From Grifola frondosa (lineage: Eukaryota; Basidiomycota; Agaricomycetes; Polyporales; Grifolaceae): a DNA stretch of 64,000 bases. The position numbers and the translations under genes are program-made. The stretch's first letter is position 1, and every line of letters begins with the position of its first letter. Location: positions 1,798,001-1,862,000 of the forward strand of contig LUGG01000007.1 in the NCBI GenBank assembly GCA_001683735.1. The letters run 5' to 3'. Below, in pieces: positions 11,286-24,490 of this stretch. The notes under the pieces are model-generated. The model searched no databases. It saw only the letters and a program-made list of their open reading frames with translations, and was not told where the DNA came from.

Positions 11286-13561
11286 TCAGCAACTTTGCTG
11301 CGCGCCCTTGATCAGATCGGCAGCGCGCTCCGCGACCACATACACGGCAGCCTGAGTGTGTGCCGCAGGAACGTACGGCTGACATCGCGACGGACAGACA
11401 GACAGACAGACAGACAGATCATTAGCAACGTTACAGGCGACGCCGGAAGACGTGCAACATACCAGAACGCTCGCGTCGACGACTCTCAGCCCGATCACCC
11501 CCTTGACGGTCAGATCTGGATTCACGACGCCCGTGTCCGACCCGCAAGGGCTCATGCTCGCAGTGCCCACGGGGTGCCAAACGGTGTCAGTCTGGCTGCG
11601 CGCCCATGCGTCAATCTCGCTGTCTGTGGTCACTCCTGCGAAATCCCCTGCCTGGCCGGTTACGTAGCCGGACCATGCGGGCGCGGCCACAAAGCGCTGG
11701 AGGGATTTGACAGCATAGCGCATGGTGTAGACGTCGAATATGGTGGAGAGGAAGGCGGGGTTGATGTTGGGGAACGCGAAGGGATCGGTGGATGCAAGTG
11801 TCACGGAGCCGCCTACATTGTAACAGTGAGTGATATCGAGATGGTGGCCCATAAAGTGAAGCACTTACGTGACGATGGAGAAACGACGTTCGTAAATACA
11901 GACATGAAATTTCCAGTGGCTGGCGCAGCAGCATTTAGCGAAACAAAGCCTGGCTGCGCACGAACAAAATATTTAATATTGAGGTCTTCTGTAGTTCAAG
12001 ACGGCAAAAGACTTACAAGGAAGAGGAACTCGAAATGGCTCGAGGTCGGGCCTGCACTCGGGTCCGTCTGAGTCTTGAAGATGCTGTCGTTCTTTGGGAT
12101 CCTGATCCAGCCAATGTGGTTGCCTGGTCCATCCACCATCACACCTGTCTTGGTCTCTAACCACTGACCCACGGCCGCATTTGCTAACGTGCTGTTACGC
12201 GTGATGGTGTCGATGACGTCTGGCTGGCTCACGGTGAACTGGTTAGAGAGAAGGGCGTGGTCCGAGAGGTTTCCGCCGACAGGGAGATCCACCACCGTTT
12301 TAATCCCAAGCTTTGAAAGCTGCGATTTCGGGCCAATGCCGGAAAGCATAAGGATCTGCGGGGAGTTGATCGCTCCGGCAGACAGGATCACTTCCGTGGT
12401 AGCGTTAAGGGCATAGCGCGGACCTGCTATGCGGAGACAATCAGTGATTGCCACACAATGTTCGAAACTAACGTGCCTGAGCTGGACTGCGCAAATTGGA
12501 CGCCTCGGAAGACCGGGGTTCCCGACTGTGTGCCAGTTTGGATGACCTTGGTCACTTGTGTTTGGATTAGCACGTCGAAGTTGGCGCGAGAGAGGAAGGG
12601 CTCGACGTAGGCTGTTGATGAGCTTGCGCGCGATCCGTCGCCAATGGTGTATTGCGCCCAACCTACAGAGATGTGAGTTTTGGTGCTGGCTCTGGCACCG
12701 GTGCTGGCTCACCAACGCCTATGGTGTTGCCGGAATTCATGTCCAAATTAAACGGAAACTCGCTGAGCTCCTCGGTAGTATTAAGGACCATTCCATCGAT
12801 GGGAACGGATAGCCCGGTAAGGTGATGTCAAGAGGACCGCTCGTGCCATGTATTGAGGGGTCAATTTCACCAGTTATGACATGGTTGTCAGCAGGAGCAA
12901 CGAGCTTCTCTATCTGGACGGTCTCCCTTAGTACCCCGATTGAGACAGACCTATCTGAAAATCGTACCTTCTGCCAATACGGCTGGAGTGACTCCCACGA
13001 CCAGCCTGAATCGCCAGAAACTGCGGCATACCTGTTGAAATCATCCTGAGAGCCGCGAGTCCATACCATGAAATCTACCACGATAAACTCAGTTGGATTC
13101 AGAGATGAAAAATAAGGATCGGCTACTTACTGATACTCGAACTTCCTCCAAGCATTTTGCCACGGGGGTACTGTACGACCCTCCCATTAAGTCCGCTTTG
13201 TGGCGTAGTGGTGTAATTCCAACAGAAAGGAGTGTTTGGTTCTAGCTGGGCGGCAAGGAACGGGACTTCCACGGGGAGCACACCTTCATCGCTGTATCGG
13301 GGAGCGCATCAGCGAAATATGAGAACATGACGGACAAACGACTTGCCTGATGCCAGCCTCGATGAGAAGAACATTAACAGAGGAATTCTCAGACAGCCGG
13401 TTAGCGACGACGCTCCCTCCTGGACCTGCACCGACAACGATGTAGTCGTACTTCTTGGTAGAAGACAGTTGGGACGGGTCCGTAAATAATGCACCACGCG
13501 TTACGACAGCGCCAAGCAGGATTGATGACAAAAGTCTTGCAAACACCGCTGTCCTGAGCAT
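11286..13561 (-). CDS. Secreted GMC oxidoreductase (aryl-alcohol oxidase-like), frameshifted
   Basis: This is an FAD-dependent GMC oxidoreductase. A signal peptide (about residues 1-24, hydrophobic [11 protein letters not shown]) is followed by the ADP-binding motif [30 protein letters not shown] is the GMC signature near the flavin, and [15 protein letters not shown] is GMC signature 2. In the C-terminal domain, HPVGTASM supplies the catalytic His and [10 protein letters not shown] the second His. About nine introns are visible. The first has a GC donor (gcaagt) and one (near 11390-11450) contains a GACA microsatellite. A one-base frame change near 12815 (one base appears missing) and a phase mismatch near 12470 interrupt an otherwise well-conserved protein. 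The likely reaction is oxidation of a primary alcohol with production of hydrogen peroxide. Its place beside the polyketide synthase suggests a tailoring role, although many relatives act in lignin decay. Confidence 0.8.
11393..11418. repeat. (GACA)n microsatellite
   Basis: Six and a half uninterrupted GACA units lie inside an intron of the GMC oxidoreductase gene, just before the exon that encodes the second active-site histidine. Confidence 0.9.
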
Positions 13562-14975
13562 CTTGAAATCAGATGAAAATCGAAAGGGGTGGGGAAGAGA
13601 ATACCTGTTTGCGCTCGAGAAGGTCTGCCTTTAACTGCGATCAAATGCTCTATTACACAGATGTGGGTTGCCATGTTTGGATGTTTCCTGTATCGACGTT
13701 GGTTCCGAGCAGGTTTTGAACGCGAGTGATGGATAGGTCTGTAATGAACCAGTGCACCATAGAGTGCATATGGGAGGCGCGCGTTTGCTTGCCCGGAGGT
13801 AACCTCACATGCGTTTCGAATGATTGATGTGGAGACCAAGACAATCATGGGAGTAATTCAGGAACCGGTCCGAATTACTGCGCAGATATTGTCCGGTGTC
13901 GAAACATGAAAGCTGCAGTACACGTATCATGTTAGTTAGTTGATAGCAGCACGTTAGTGACCTTTTCTCTCGGCCTTCTCAATATGGTACACTCCAATTT
14001 GCTCTCCCGCTCAGGACGCTTGATTCGAAATGAGACGTATCGCGATATCAAGGAACTGGAGAGAGGATCGTCAGAATTTCCCGGCCGATGTGTGCCAGTG
14101 CTAGATTGTCTCCAAAACTTTGATGATCAAAGACCACTTGACGACAAGATGATTCGCTATGACTAACGAATGATTACCGATGCACAAGTACGGAGTTCGG
14201 ACAAGCAGTTCCGTACCGATACGGACGAGTGGGTTCAAGAAGTCGTGGCGAAGGTCGAATTGTCGCTACGCCAAAAAATGCAGAGCATTGAGCCAGAGCC
14301 TTAGGTTGCAAGAGGTTGCCGAGTTGTCAGAGTGTCATTACGATGACGGCTGACACGAAGAGTCATGAAAATATTGCAGTATGAAAGACGTGCGTTTTCC
14401 TCGTGAGAATGCAAAGTAATTCATGACGCAGAAGGGCCAGGCACCATGCAGTTTGGACGGTTGACGTGATGACAGGCGCAAAATGTGCACAGTGCGGTTT
14501 CAGTAATTGTTGTCAACTTGAACTGTCCGAGTGTGAGAGCCATGTGCAGCACCGCACTGATTGACATACTTTTAGAACCAGCTGGAAATGGGAAACTGTG
14601 TCCAACTCGATGCAGGCAAAATCCAGACCAACAAGACCAAGGAAATGTCCGCGGAATGTAGATTCGCTTGCCAGACTCTATATGCGGAAGACAGTCATTC
14701 CTCTGTATGGAGCGAAAGGCTAGGATCCAAGATTGAGACGAGTTATCAAAAGCAAAGGCATCTAAGATGTCTAACGATGTAGCGCCCGACTCCTCCACCA
14801 CTATATTACCGGCGTCAACCGAGCCTTGACAGATCGACGAGAACCACTGAATACTGATGCATGATGACTAGTAATTGCAACACGACAATCTGACAGCTAT
14901 GGTACATAAAGATGCAATACATACGGGAGGAAGTGATAACAAAAGTCTAGTGATCTGCTCTTTCTATGAATCTAT
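13562..14975. other. 1.4 kb spacer between GMC gene and synthase gene end
   Basis: Both flanking genes are on the minus strand, so this holds the promoter of the GMC gene and the downstream region of the synthase gene. Frames are short and no family was recognised. Confidence 0.5.
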
Positions 14976-17900
14976 TTACGCGGGAAGGAATCCGATGCTC
15001 CTCCAGTATGCCAAGCTCTTCTCGATCTCCGCTGCCTGGAGCTGGGGCAAGTCTCGCAGCGTTGCAGAAGCATCGCATCCTTGCTCGACCGCCATGATGT
15101 ACGAGAGACCATTGTTCTCCATGACGGAGCGGTATGGGTTGCTGGAATCGTTTGCGGTGCGGAAGAACTCGAGGAGTCGGAGACCGGGCTCGAGATATTT
15201 GGCCTTAGCCTTGTCGGAGGAGGCCTCAAGTCCCTTCTCCAGGCGAGCAAGCCACTCGGAGTAAGGAACGAGGGGCACATGGAGAGAAGCCGCAATCGGC
15301 TTCATGACATCGGCCCACTTGAGAGGTCGAGGGTGACGAAGGTGAAGGATGGGCTTCCCAGAGTCCATCATTTCGATCATGGCAGCCGCACCAGCATCAA
15401 CGGGTAGCCAAGCAGCTTCCTACATTGCCGAGCGAAAGTCAGTATGATATCAGAGCCCTTGCAAAAGTCGAGACTGACCCCAGTTCCCTCAGGGAGACAG
15501 CCAAGGGCTGCACTGGCGCAGACCATCGAAGGGATCCACTCCGACGTCTTCCAGGCACCATTCACGCCTCCGGTCAGCTGACCAATACGAACCACAGTAG
15601 ACACAACTGCGTTCTTTTCCGAAGCGACAGCTAGCAGCCGTTCACCGACCCACTTAGATTCGCTGTAGCCTGACCCGATCACCACATTGGGATCATCGAT
15701 GGGCGACTCAGCTGCGGGAGCCAGCGCATTCAGCTCTGTAAGTCGATGTCAGTAAGTCACGATGAAGGTATTCAGATTGAAGATAGCTACTTCGGAAAAT
15801 ACCCGTCGAGCTCGTGAACATCAGACGCGCGGGAGCCTTCGTTGGGGATGCTGACGCAAGGTCTACGAGCCTTCGGACGCCGACTATGGCAGGTTCATAG
15901 GATCTCAGTGGTGCGGAGAATTCGATAGGCCAAGCTGCGAGCACTAATAAGTATGGAACATTTTAAGCAGGAGGGCTATGCTTACCTAGATGGACGATGT
16001 TTGTGACTGAACTAGCAATCTGCACGGGCCGCAGTTAGGTGATGCTCAGTTATCCTATGAAGTGAAACGTACCTCTTTGTACACCGCCGGTGGCAATCCC
16101 AGAGAGGCCTCGTGTACGGTACCTTCCAAGACAACCAGCTTCTCGGACTGCAGTAGAGCAACATCCAATCCGCGAGACTGGAATGCCGACTTCTGACGTT
16201 CCACGGGAGAAACTCCGCTATCGCTCTTTCGGAGGAGTGCATAGACCTTTTGGTGGTGCGGGGATTGCAGAACGTGAGCAAGAATATGGCTACCAACGCT
16301 ACCAGTCGTTCCCGTGATGAGGACAGTTTTCGGAGCGGTCGGATCCTGAGGCACTGCAGCGCGCTCCGGTATGTCGGCAGTGTATTTCTCGACCAGCCGC
16401 GTCATCTCGCGTGCACGGTCTTGGCTCTCAGATGACTTCTTCTCAACGGTTTGCGCGGGAGCGGAAGACGCGGCGGGACCGCTTTCGCTCTTCGCTTCCA
16501 GACGAGCTTCCAGGTCACGCAGGGTAAGATCCGCGAGAAGCTGGATTTGGGAGATCGCTAGGATGGGTCGCAGCGCATACGAAAGGGAAGCTGCAGAAAG
16601 GGAATCCAGGCCATAAGAAGTGAAAGGAACTTCGGGGGACAGATCTTCTGCTGCGATATCGAGCACTTGGCAGATGATGTCGCTGAGTGAGACGGATGAG
16701 CTCCCTTCGGCTTCTGGAGAATCGTCCGCTTCAGCTGGGATGAGGTCGTTGTATACGGTAGAGGGACCCATGTTTGCGCGTACGAGAGTCCAATCGAAGT
16801 CGGGGACGTATTGCCAGATGGGTCCGTCCCGGACCTTCCGGATTGCGTCCTCGATGTAGTCGAAGAGCTCTGCGGAAATAATTCAATCAACACTTCTTTG
16901 ACATACGTCTGAACCGTAGACACTCACCTGAGCATGTCTTACCCCAGTTGGTGAGATGCTTGAGACGAGCAGCATGGTTGTTGTTCATGGCGTCGCCCAT
17001 AACGAAGGCGGTATCGATAACAGCTGGCGCAATGAGACAGACTGCATTGCGATACTTGCGCGTGAGGCCTGCAAGAGCGGTGTTCGCACTGTATGACCCT
17101 GTCAGCTGGAAAACTCGGGAGAAGCAAAGATCACTGACCCAGCATAGTTTGTCTGGCCTGCGTTTCCGAACATGCCGGAGACGGATGAGAATGTCATGAG
17201 GAATTCGAGCGACTCCACCGGGACAACTTTCTCGAACGTCTTGAAGGCATCCACCTTGGGCGGGAAGGGTGCTTCGAAGGTCTCAGGAGTTTGCGAGGCG
17301 AACGATCGGTCGATGAGCGCAGCAGAAAGGATCATGCATCCCCCGAGAGGTCTCTGGGTATTGCCGATGACCTTCGCCATCGATCGGCGGAAAGCGCGTC
17401 GACAGCGACTGCATGGAGTTTAAGACCAGGGAGACCCTCCAGGTAGGTGAGAAGACGTTCAGAGGCAAAGTCTCCTCTCTTGATGAGACCCTCGCGACCA
17501 GAGCGGGACGTCACAATAAGCTCTCGGGCACCTTTCTGTTAGGGACGTCAGCGAGTCGCCTCTACGGGAAAGCCCAAGGCATTTTCATACCTTGTACATC
17601 CAATGGGCAATTTGCAAGCCAAGACTGCCAATACCACCAATGAGCAAGTAGGACTTCTTGGGATCGAACACGGCCGTCGCCAGCGGCACCTCTACTGGAA
17701 CCGTGCTGTCCAGCAAGTCAAGAGGGGGACGGAATGTCTGCTTCAAGCCCCCGTCTTCCTTCAGAGCACAACGAAGAGCGTCCCCAATCAACCATGGGTC
17801 GGTGGTCAACGTGTTTGCGATGCCCTGTTCGGGGTGGTTCCAAAGGAATACCTTCCCTTGACGCGTGACAACGTCCTTGAAGGTCTGGATCTCCGAGGCA

Positions 17901-20900
17901 TCTTGTGATCCAGAGACGATGATCTGGGGGGCTTGCGAGAAGATGCGTTTGATATCGGCGACGCTTGGCTGGGCAGGCAGGGCAAGGACGTCCAAGCCGA
18001 GCTTGGAATACAAGCAGATGATCTGACTTCCAAGCTCAGTGTCTGAGTGCGTGACCAGAATCTTCTTTTGCCGTAAACGTTCCGGATGCGAGAAGGAGGA
18101 AGCTCCAATACCCAAGACGGCAATAGAGGCCGCTAGAATGCAGGGTGCGAGAGTGCTGCCTTGCCTGCGGATCCAGGGATTTCCACGACACTGCCCTTGT
18201 GGGCTACAACGACGTTGGACAGCGGGTTAGCGGTGATGCCGGCGAATAGAACCGATGAGCCATCGACATTCCCAATGAATGACCACAGCTGCTCGGGACC
18301 TTTGGCTGCGCCAGCGACATGGACGAGGACATGATCCTCAGGGACATATGGGGTAGAAATCTGCTTCAAAGACCTCTCGTGCTTCCAAGGCAGCTCTGGC
18401 TGGAATGCGGAGCGGGTTGTCGGGGGCGATGCCAGAACGATCCGAGGAACATGAACAGCTCCGCTGGCGTCGATCACGAGCTCATCTTCAACACCTTGCT
18501 TGGCGGAGAGCTCTTCAACAGCACGTTCCCGTTGCTCTGCAGACCAGACCGCATCGAACACAGCTACGTGCACGTTCCACGAGCGGAACTCCCTCCTGAG
18601 AGACCGGGTGAAACCCAAAGCAGCGTCGCCATCCAATCCCTCGGACGCGGTGAACCAGAAGGACAGCTCGGCGAGAGAGTCGAGACGCGTTACTAGCTGC
18701 TGGATCTCCATCTCCTTGCCCCTGACGTACTCGACGAGGAATACGTTCGGGTTGGCATCGCTTGCACCCTTCACGGTCGCATACCCGGAATCAACGGAGT
18801 CGTCTCCGGCAGAGCTCGGACTCGTTCTACCGGATTCCTGCGCAATAACCGCCGGGGACCCTTTCGTAGCGAGCTCGGCGGCGACGGAGAGTTCCGTCTT
18901 GTGGTAGACAACCTCATAACGCTTGTCGAGCCGGTTGGCACTCTGCCCGTGGAGCTCAACCTCCATGTCCTCCACCGTGCATAGGGGAACACCAGCTTCA
19001 TCCAGAATAGTGAAATCATATACGAGTGTATCTATGTATGATTCATGAGCATCGAGAAGAACAGCCAAATTGAATGAGACTTACTAGGAGTCCACTTGGA
19101 GAACTTCGCATGAGTATAGATGGTGCGCGGGAACGGCTTCTTCAGCAACGCATCGTGGACGATCAGGGTGCCAGCGCCCGAGGGCAGATAATATCTAGCC
19201 TTGTCCTTGATGCCAGTCACCACAGGATGAACGAGAACGTGCAGAGCGGAGTCGAGCACGGCAGGGTGCAGGCAGTAATCGTCGATGCTGTCAACCAATC
19301 AGACGTGGTCCCTCCTTGAGGTAATAAATCAACATACTCAGGTAGGTCCTTGTCGGTACCCCGAACTTGAACCAAAAGCTCTTCGCGGCCAAATGCGTCT
19401 GTACCACGGCTGCACGCAACGATTCGCTGGTAGATCGGTCCATATTCGGCGAACGTCGTGAACCCATCGTAGAACCCTGTTTCCAAATGTGAGCAATAAG
19501 AACGAGCCAGACCTTTGAATTACGTACCTTTCATGTCGATAGGCTTCAGACGGCTGCGAACCTCATCCAAAGAAACTGCAGGCCTGAAGTCAGAAGGATC
19601 CCGTTGCATTGAGAGGTGACCCTTCGCGTGCAGACGGTTGTACTACAAAAATGAAGCAGCTTGAGCAACAGCGTTGAACACATCGACAAACGGCTCACCT
19701 TCACTGGCCATGATTTGGTATAATCCACTGAGGATGCGCTGTGGACGCTCCAGCGAGAACCATCGAGTTTGATCTCGACAGGCGTGGGGCGATCAGAGGA
19801 GAGTGTGAGGATGGAGATGAACTCGATGTTGTACAGCTTGCGCGCGCCGAACTCAAGAGCCTGACATTCCGGAAGTCAGCTGTATATTCTCCGTATCTCC
19901 ATCATTCAATGCTCACCATTTCGATATAGCCAGCCGCGGGCATGATCGGCTCCCCCTTGATGATATGCTCGGCCAACGCTGGATGGGTCTTCTCGTTGAC
20001 ATGCAGCTGAAGATAGTTAAGTGGGCCGTTGCGGTGCTGGCGCTGACGCGCGATCTCCGAGGTGGGCGCCGTGTACGGGATGTCCTTGCGCGCAAAGGGG
20101 AATGCCGGGGTAGACTCCGTGTTGTGCGCGGTGCCGAAAAGCACGTCGAAGTCCACGCAGTTGTGGCCGGCAACGACGAGCTTTCCGAGAGACTCGACCA
20201 ATCCCTGCACCTCGACTAGTGTCTTCTCCGTAGACTTCGGACGCCTGAGCGGGCAGACGACAGTGGAGCCTTTGCCAGCCATGGAAGACAGGTAGCTCGT
20301 GAGGACGGGGTGAGGGCCAATCTCGACATACGTGGCATTCGGGTGTTTCGCCACAATAGCTTGCATGGCGCCTGTGAACATCACGGGCCCGCGCGTGTTG
20401 TCCCAGAAGTACTGCGCATCGAAGATGTCATCGAACAGCTCACCGGTCTTCGTGGAGAATGTCTCCACTGTGATGGGCGCAACAGGATAGCGGGCGAAGA
20501 CGTCCCCGATCAGCTTCTGGTATTCAGTCTGGCACAGATCCATCATCGCGGAATGGACAGGGATGCGGGTGCGGAGACGCCTAGCGAAGATTCCAGCGTC
20601 AGACGCCTTCTTCACGGCCAGCTCAATCCACGCCTCAGAGCCGGAGAGCGTCACGGCGCTCGGGGTGTTGTAGCAGCCGACTTCGAGGGAGGCAGGCCCA
20701 AGCTCTGCAATGACTTCGGCAATAACTTTGTTGGCCTCCTCGGGAGAGCACGAGAGTGCAGCCATCGTCCCATTCTCGGTCTCCAGCAACGACATGGCCT
20801 TGCCTCTAGCGATGGCGAGTTCGACTGCCATGGCCTTTGAGGCGGCGCCAGATGCATAGAGCAGCGCAGTCTCTCCTGCAGAGTGACCCACGATTACATC

Positions 20901-23194
20901 GGGCTTGACGCCTAGAGACGCCAAGGTGTCGATCATGGCGAGCTGAAGAATGGTCAATGATGGAAGTGTAACTGCGATGGGCCAAATCTCGCCCATGGGA
21001 TCCGACTCAAGGGTATCATCGAAGAGACCAGCGCTCTGAATGAGCGATTGGCCGACGACATTCTTGTACACCTCGTCCATCTCCAAAATGCTCTGGCGGA
21101 AGACAGAAGATGTCTTGAATAGCTCGCGACCCACTATAAACCGACGTCATCAGCGACGTTACGAGCGCTATAATAATGTGAACTCACTATTGAAATGTTG
21201 TGGGCCCTGTCCGGAGAGGACAAAAACGATGGGCGCTGTGTGCTTCGGAATCAATGTGGGCTCGCTGAAGCGCGAGAGCTTTCCTCCAGCATCCACCGCA
21301 AACGAGCGCCACGTCATCGAACGAGAACGACGCGCATAAGCGCGAGCAATAGCATCCAGGTCTGCGGTGGAAGTGACAAGCTCCTTCAAGGCATCGCCAA
21401 TGGCGGCCGTGGAGCGCGGAGAGAGACCTCCGGCGACTAACAGTGATGGGACAGTGGCGCCAGGAAGCCAGAAAGAGGAGCGCGCAGGTGTCACCGCGGG
21501 AGGCCCTTCAACGACACAATGACCATTGGCGCCTCCAATACCTGAGCTTGTCATCGCCACGAGAGGACGACCAGACGCTGCGCGGCACGGAAGGGGCTCT
21601 GGCTCGAGAGGCACGCGGAACTTGTACTCCTTCCATTTAATAGCGGGATTGGGATTGTTGAAGTTGACATTGGGCGGGATGGTACGTGTCTCGAAGATGG
21701 AGCAGACCTTGCACAGTGACGCTAGGAAGGACGTGATCTCCATGTGTCTGCAGCCCAACGTCAGGATATAATGTCCCAATAATGTTGTGAACGTTTACAT
21801 ACCCCACATTGCCCTTTACACTTCCGATGATGAGCTCATCATCTCTCTTGAACTGGGCGCCCACCCAGTTCGCTTCGGTGGGATCGCCTTGCGCGGTACC
21901 GGTGGCGTGCAGCTCCAGGAAGTCAACCTCCTGAGGACGACGATGTGCCTGGGCAAAGGCACGGAACATCGTATCCTGCTGTGCTGATGCCACGGGGGCA
22001 TTCACGGGTGCCAGTGACCCTGAAGAGTTCACCCCGGTCCCCAGAATCTGGTATACGACATGAGATCACATTGAGAAGTTGGAAGCATCCAGCGCGTACC
22101 GTTCCATAGATCTTGTCTCCATCACGAAGCGCGGCTTCGAGAGGCTTCAGTACGATCGACACAACGCCCTCCGAGCGTCCAAACCTGTCAAGGGAACGCG
22201 TTGACGCATTCGATCAGTACAACGCTGTCAAGAACACATGCATATCAGGCAACGCACCCATTCGCAGAGGCATCGAATGGTTTGCACTTCCCGTCAGGAG
22301 ACAGGACACCACCCTGTGTGTAGGACAACCATTCGGTGAATCTGACAAGTGACATCGCTTGCGTGAACAAATGATCTTTGGCGTTTGAAGAGAAGAGAAG
22401 AGACTTCACCTATGATTGATCTGAGAACCCCCCACTACTGCGGCCTCGCATTCCCCATGGACGATGGCCTGCACCGCCAGGTGGGTTGCATACAGACTGG
22501 AGCTGCAGGCGGTATCAAGCGGAACGGACGGCCCGCGCAGGTCAAGATGATAAGACACGCGGTTAGCGATCATCGCTGGTCCGAACGCGAAGGATCCCTT
22601 CGCTTCGCCGTCGTCCTATGTGATAGTAAGGCATATCAGTATGGTGTTGAAATCGCCTTGGCGCAGAGACTCACATGGCCAGAGACAGCGAACATGTCGA
22701 ATGCCACACCAGCCATGTAGCATCCGATGTTCTTGCCCCTGTAGTCAATGCCTGAGTCGACCAAGCTCAGGAATGTCGTCTCTATCAGCTTGCGAGTGCT
22801 CAGAGGCATCAATCGCGCATCTTTGCTTGTGATACCGAACTCTAGATAATCGAATAGATGGATATCCTTCAGGAAGGAGCCAGTATCGGTGAGACATTGG
22901 CCAAGCCCGTTGCCTTTCAAACTGTGCCACGGGTGTCAGTATGACGTACCTGATACATACTACAGAAGAAGCTTACGTGTGGATATTGAACCGCTCCTGC
23001 GGAATCTTCTCATAGGACTCTCCATGCTGAAGAAGGAACTGAAAGAAAGACTTGTAGTCAAGGTTGGTAGTGCTGTGGGAGCCACTGGGAAGTTCGGCGG
23101 CAATGCCAATCTAGGACGTATGTCTATCAAGTGTTGCGATGAACAGCTGATCGATACATACGATGGCGACCTCTGCAGAACGGGTGTTGGACAT
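14976..23194 (-). CDS. Reducing polyketide synthase, KS-AT-DH-psiER-KR-ACP-reductase
   Basis: This is a type I iterative polyketide synthase spread over about twenty short introns. The start ATG is at 23194 ([11 protein letters not shown]). The ketosynthase (about 23.2-21.6 kb) has active-site DTACSSSL and the later [10 protein letters not shown] and KGNVGH motifs. The acyltransferase (about 21.2-20.2 kb) has GHSAGE. The dehydratase (about 20.0-19.1 kb) has HPALAEH..G...PAAGYIEM and the second motif [11 protein letters not shown] degenerate enoylreductase-like part follows (about 18.4-17.7 kb). The ketoreductase (about 17.7-17.0 kb) has GGIGSLG, FSSVSG and NYAGAN. The carrier protein has GLDSL near 16605, and the thioester reductase (about 16.4-15.0 kb) has ITGTTGSVG and GYSESKW. 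No methyltransferase was seen. The product would be released reductively as an aldehyde or alcohol. Two one-base frame changes, near 18133 and 17385 (each looks like one missing base), interrupt it; the rest is clean, so error or very recent decay is possible. Confidence 0.86.
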
Positions 23195-23269
23195 GGCGAG
23201 TAGAAAAAGTCTATGCTGAGGGGAATGGAGGAGGATAGCACGCTGCTCCTTCAGCTCGCTGTTGCTCGT

Positions 23270-23278
23270 CCTTTTATC
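23270..23278 (-). promoter_or_regulatory. Possible TATA element of the synthase gene
   Basis: On the minus strand the sequence GATAAAAGG lies about 76-84 nt upstream of the synthase start codon. The distance suits a core promoter; the assignment rests only on position and composition. Confidence 0.35.
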
Positions 23279-24490
23279 CTCTCAGTCAGGCCCCGCAGGC
23301 CAGTCCTAACGTCAACAGATTTCCGGAAACAGCACATACCCTGATGATCATTTGGGGACTGATAGATGCATCAAAAACTCAACTATCTTATTCTTGGAAG
23401 CTGTGTGTTAATACATCCCGGTATACAGCAGGGCACGGCTGAGTAGATTGACGGCTTGTGGATTGCATGGAAGGCAATACAGACGGGCAAGCGGATAATC
23501 CGGAACCCGATCTTCAAGGACCGGACTGAATGAAACGTGAGGCGCTGAAATGGCTCCATCTCCGATACTACGTACGAGGCCTTCGGATACCTATAACGCG
23601 CAAGAATATTTGCAGTCCCCGACAAATTCTTTTTGATAATTCGACCACAAGGGAAAGGCTCACACGGATGAGCAGCGGGGTGTGATACTGAAAATTTGTG
23701 AAAATACTGTTACTCGTAAGCGGGAAGGGGGATTTGTTAATCATATACAACTCGTAACACACTAGCGGGATGCTGGGTGTGTTAAAGACTGCCTTATCAG
23801 GCAGTGTATCACTTTATTTGGTACTCATCATGTAAATCTAAGTGGAAAAAACTCCCACGTATTCGATCATCCAATCGGAGGCGATCATAGATTGATCCTC
23901 GCCTATTTTAGTATAAAGTGTCATATTCAGTGTTGCAATTCACGTGCGGTTATATTATTCGAGGAGCGCTCTATGTTTTCTCCGACCGAACTCGCAAGGT
24001 TTGCTGCATCGCAAACAACTGGCGCACCGCTCGCAGGTTGATGGTTGCCTCGGGGTATTGCAGTGCCGTCGCAGTTCTGCCATACTGCCACGACCAACGA
24101 CCTCTTGAGTGGCTTCTACACCTTTATGAGCTTGGAAGACAGATTCTTCCGGAACATCGCATCTGATTTGATGGTCAAACTTCTGGCGCATGGTCACCAT
24201 CCACTGGATTGTCTGATATGTCCGTCCTATCGAGCGTCAGGCTTCTCTGTCCGTATGGCCGGCGTTTATGCTTCCCCCATCAGCATCAAAGTCCACGCCT
24301 GTAGCATCCATCGCTACGCAGCTGCTGACTATTTCTTTCCCGGGTGAAACTTCGGGCTGTCTTATTGATATGTTTTGTTGGCATCAACGTATGACATAGG
24401 ATTTCCACGGTCTCCGTAGCATGCTACACCCTCTATAAGATATCAACCAGACGATGTGGAATAGATATCCAAGCCCCCATCTCATTTCGC
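23279..24490. other. Divergent intergenic region, no recognised gene
   Basis: This lies between the divergently transcribed synthase and second DUF6534 gene. A plus-strand stretch around 23970-24350 has a fairly long mixed frame (including LLSGFYTFMSLEDRFFRNIASD) but it crosses stops and matches no family I recognise. It may be an old gene fragment. Confidence 0.4.

Noticed and set aside
11286..12071. Long open frame on the plus strand opposite GMC1 (258 codons)
   Set aside because: It overlaps well-supported GMC exons and introns on the minus strand and matches no family; it is a shadow of GC-rich coding sequence.
14976..23194. Non-reducing polyketide synthase
   Set aside because: Dehydratase (HPALAEH) and ketoreductase (GGIGSLG, NYAGAN) motifs are clear and no SAT or product-template domain is seen.
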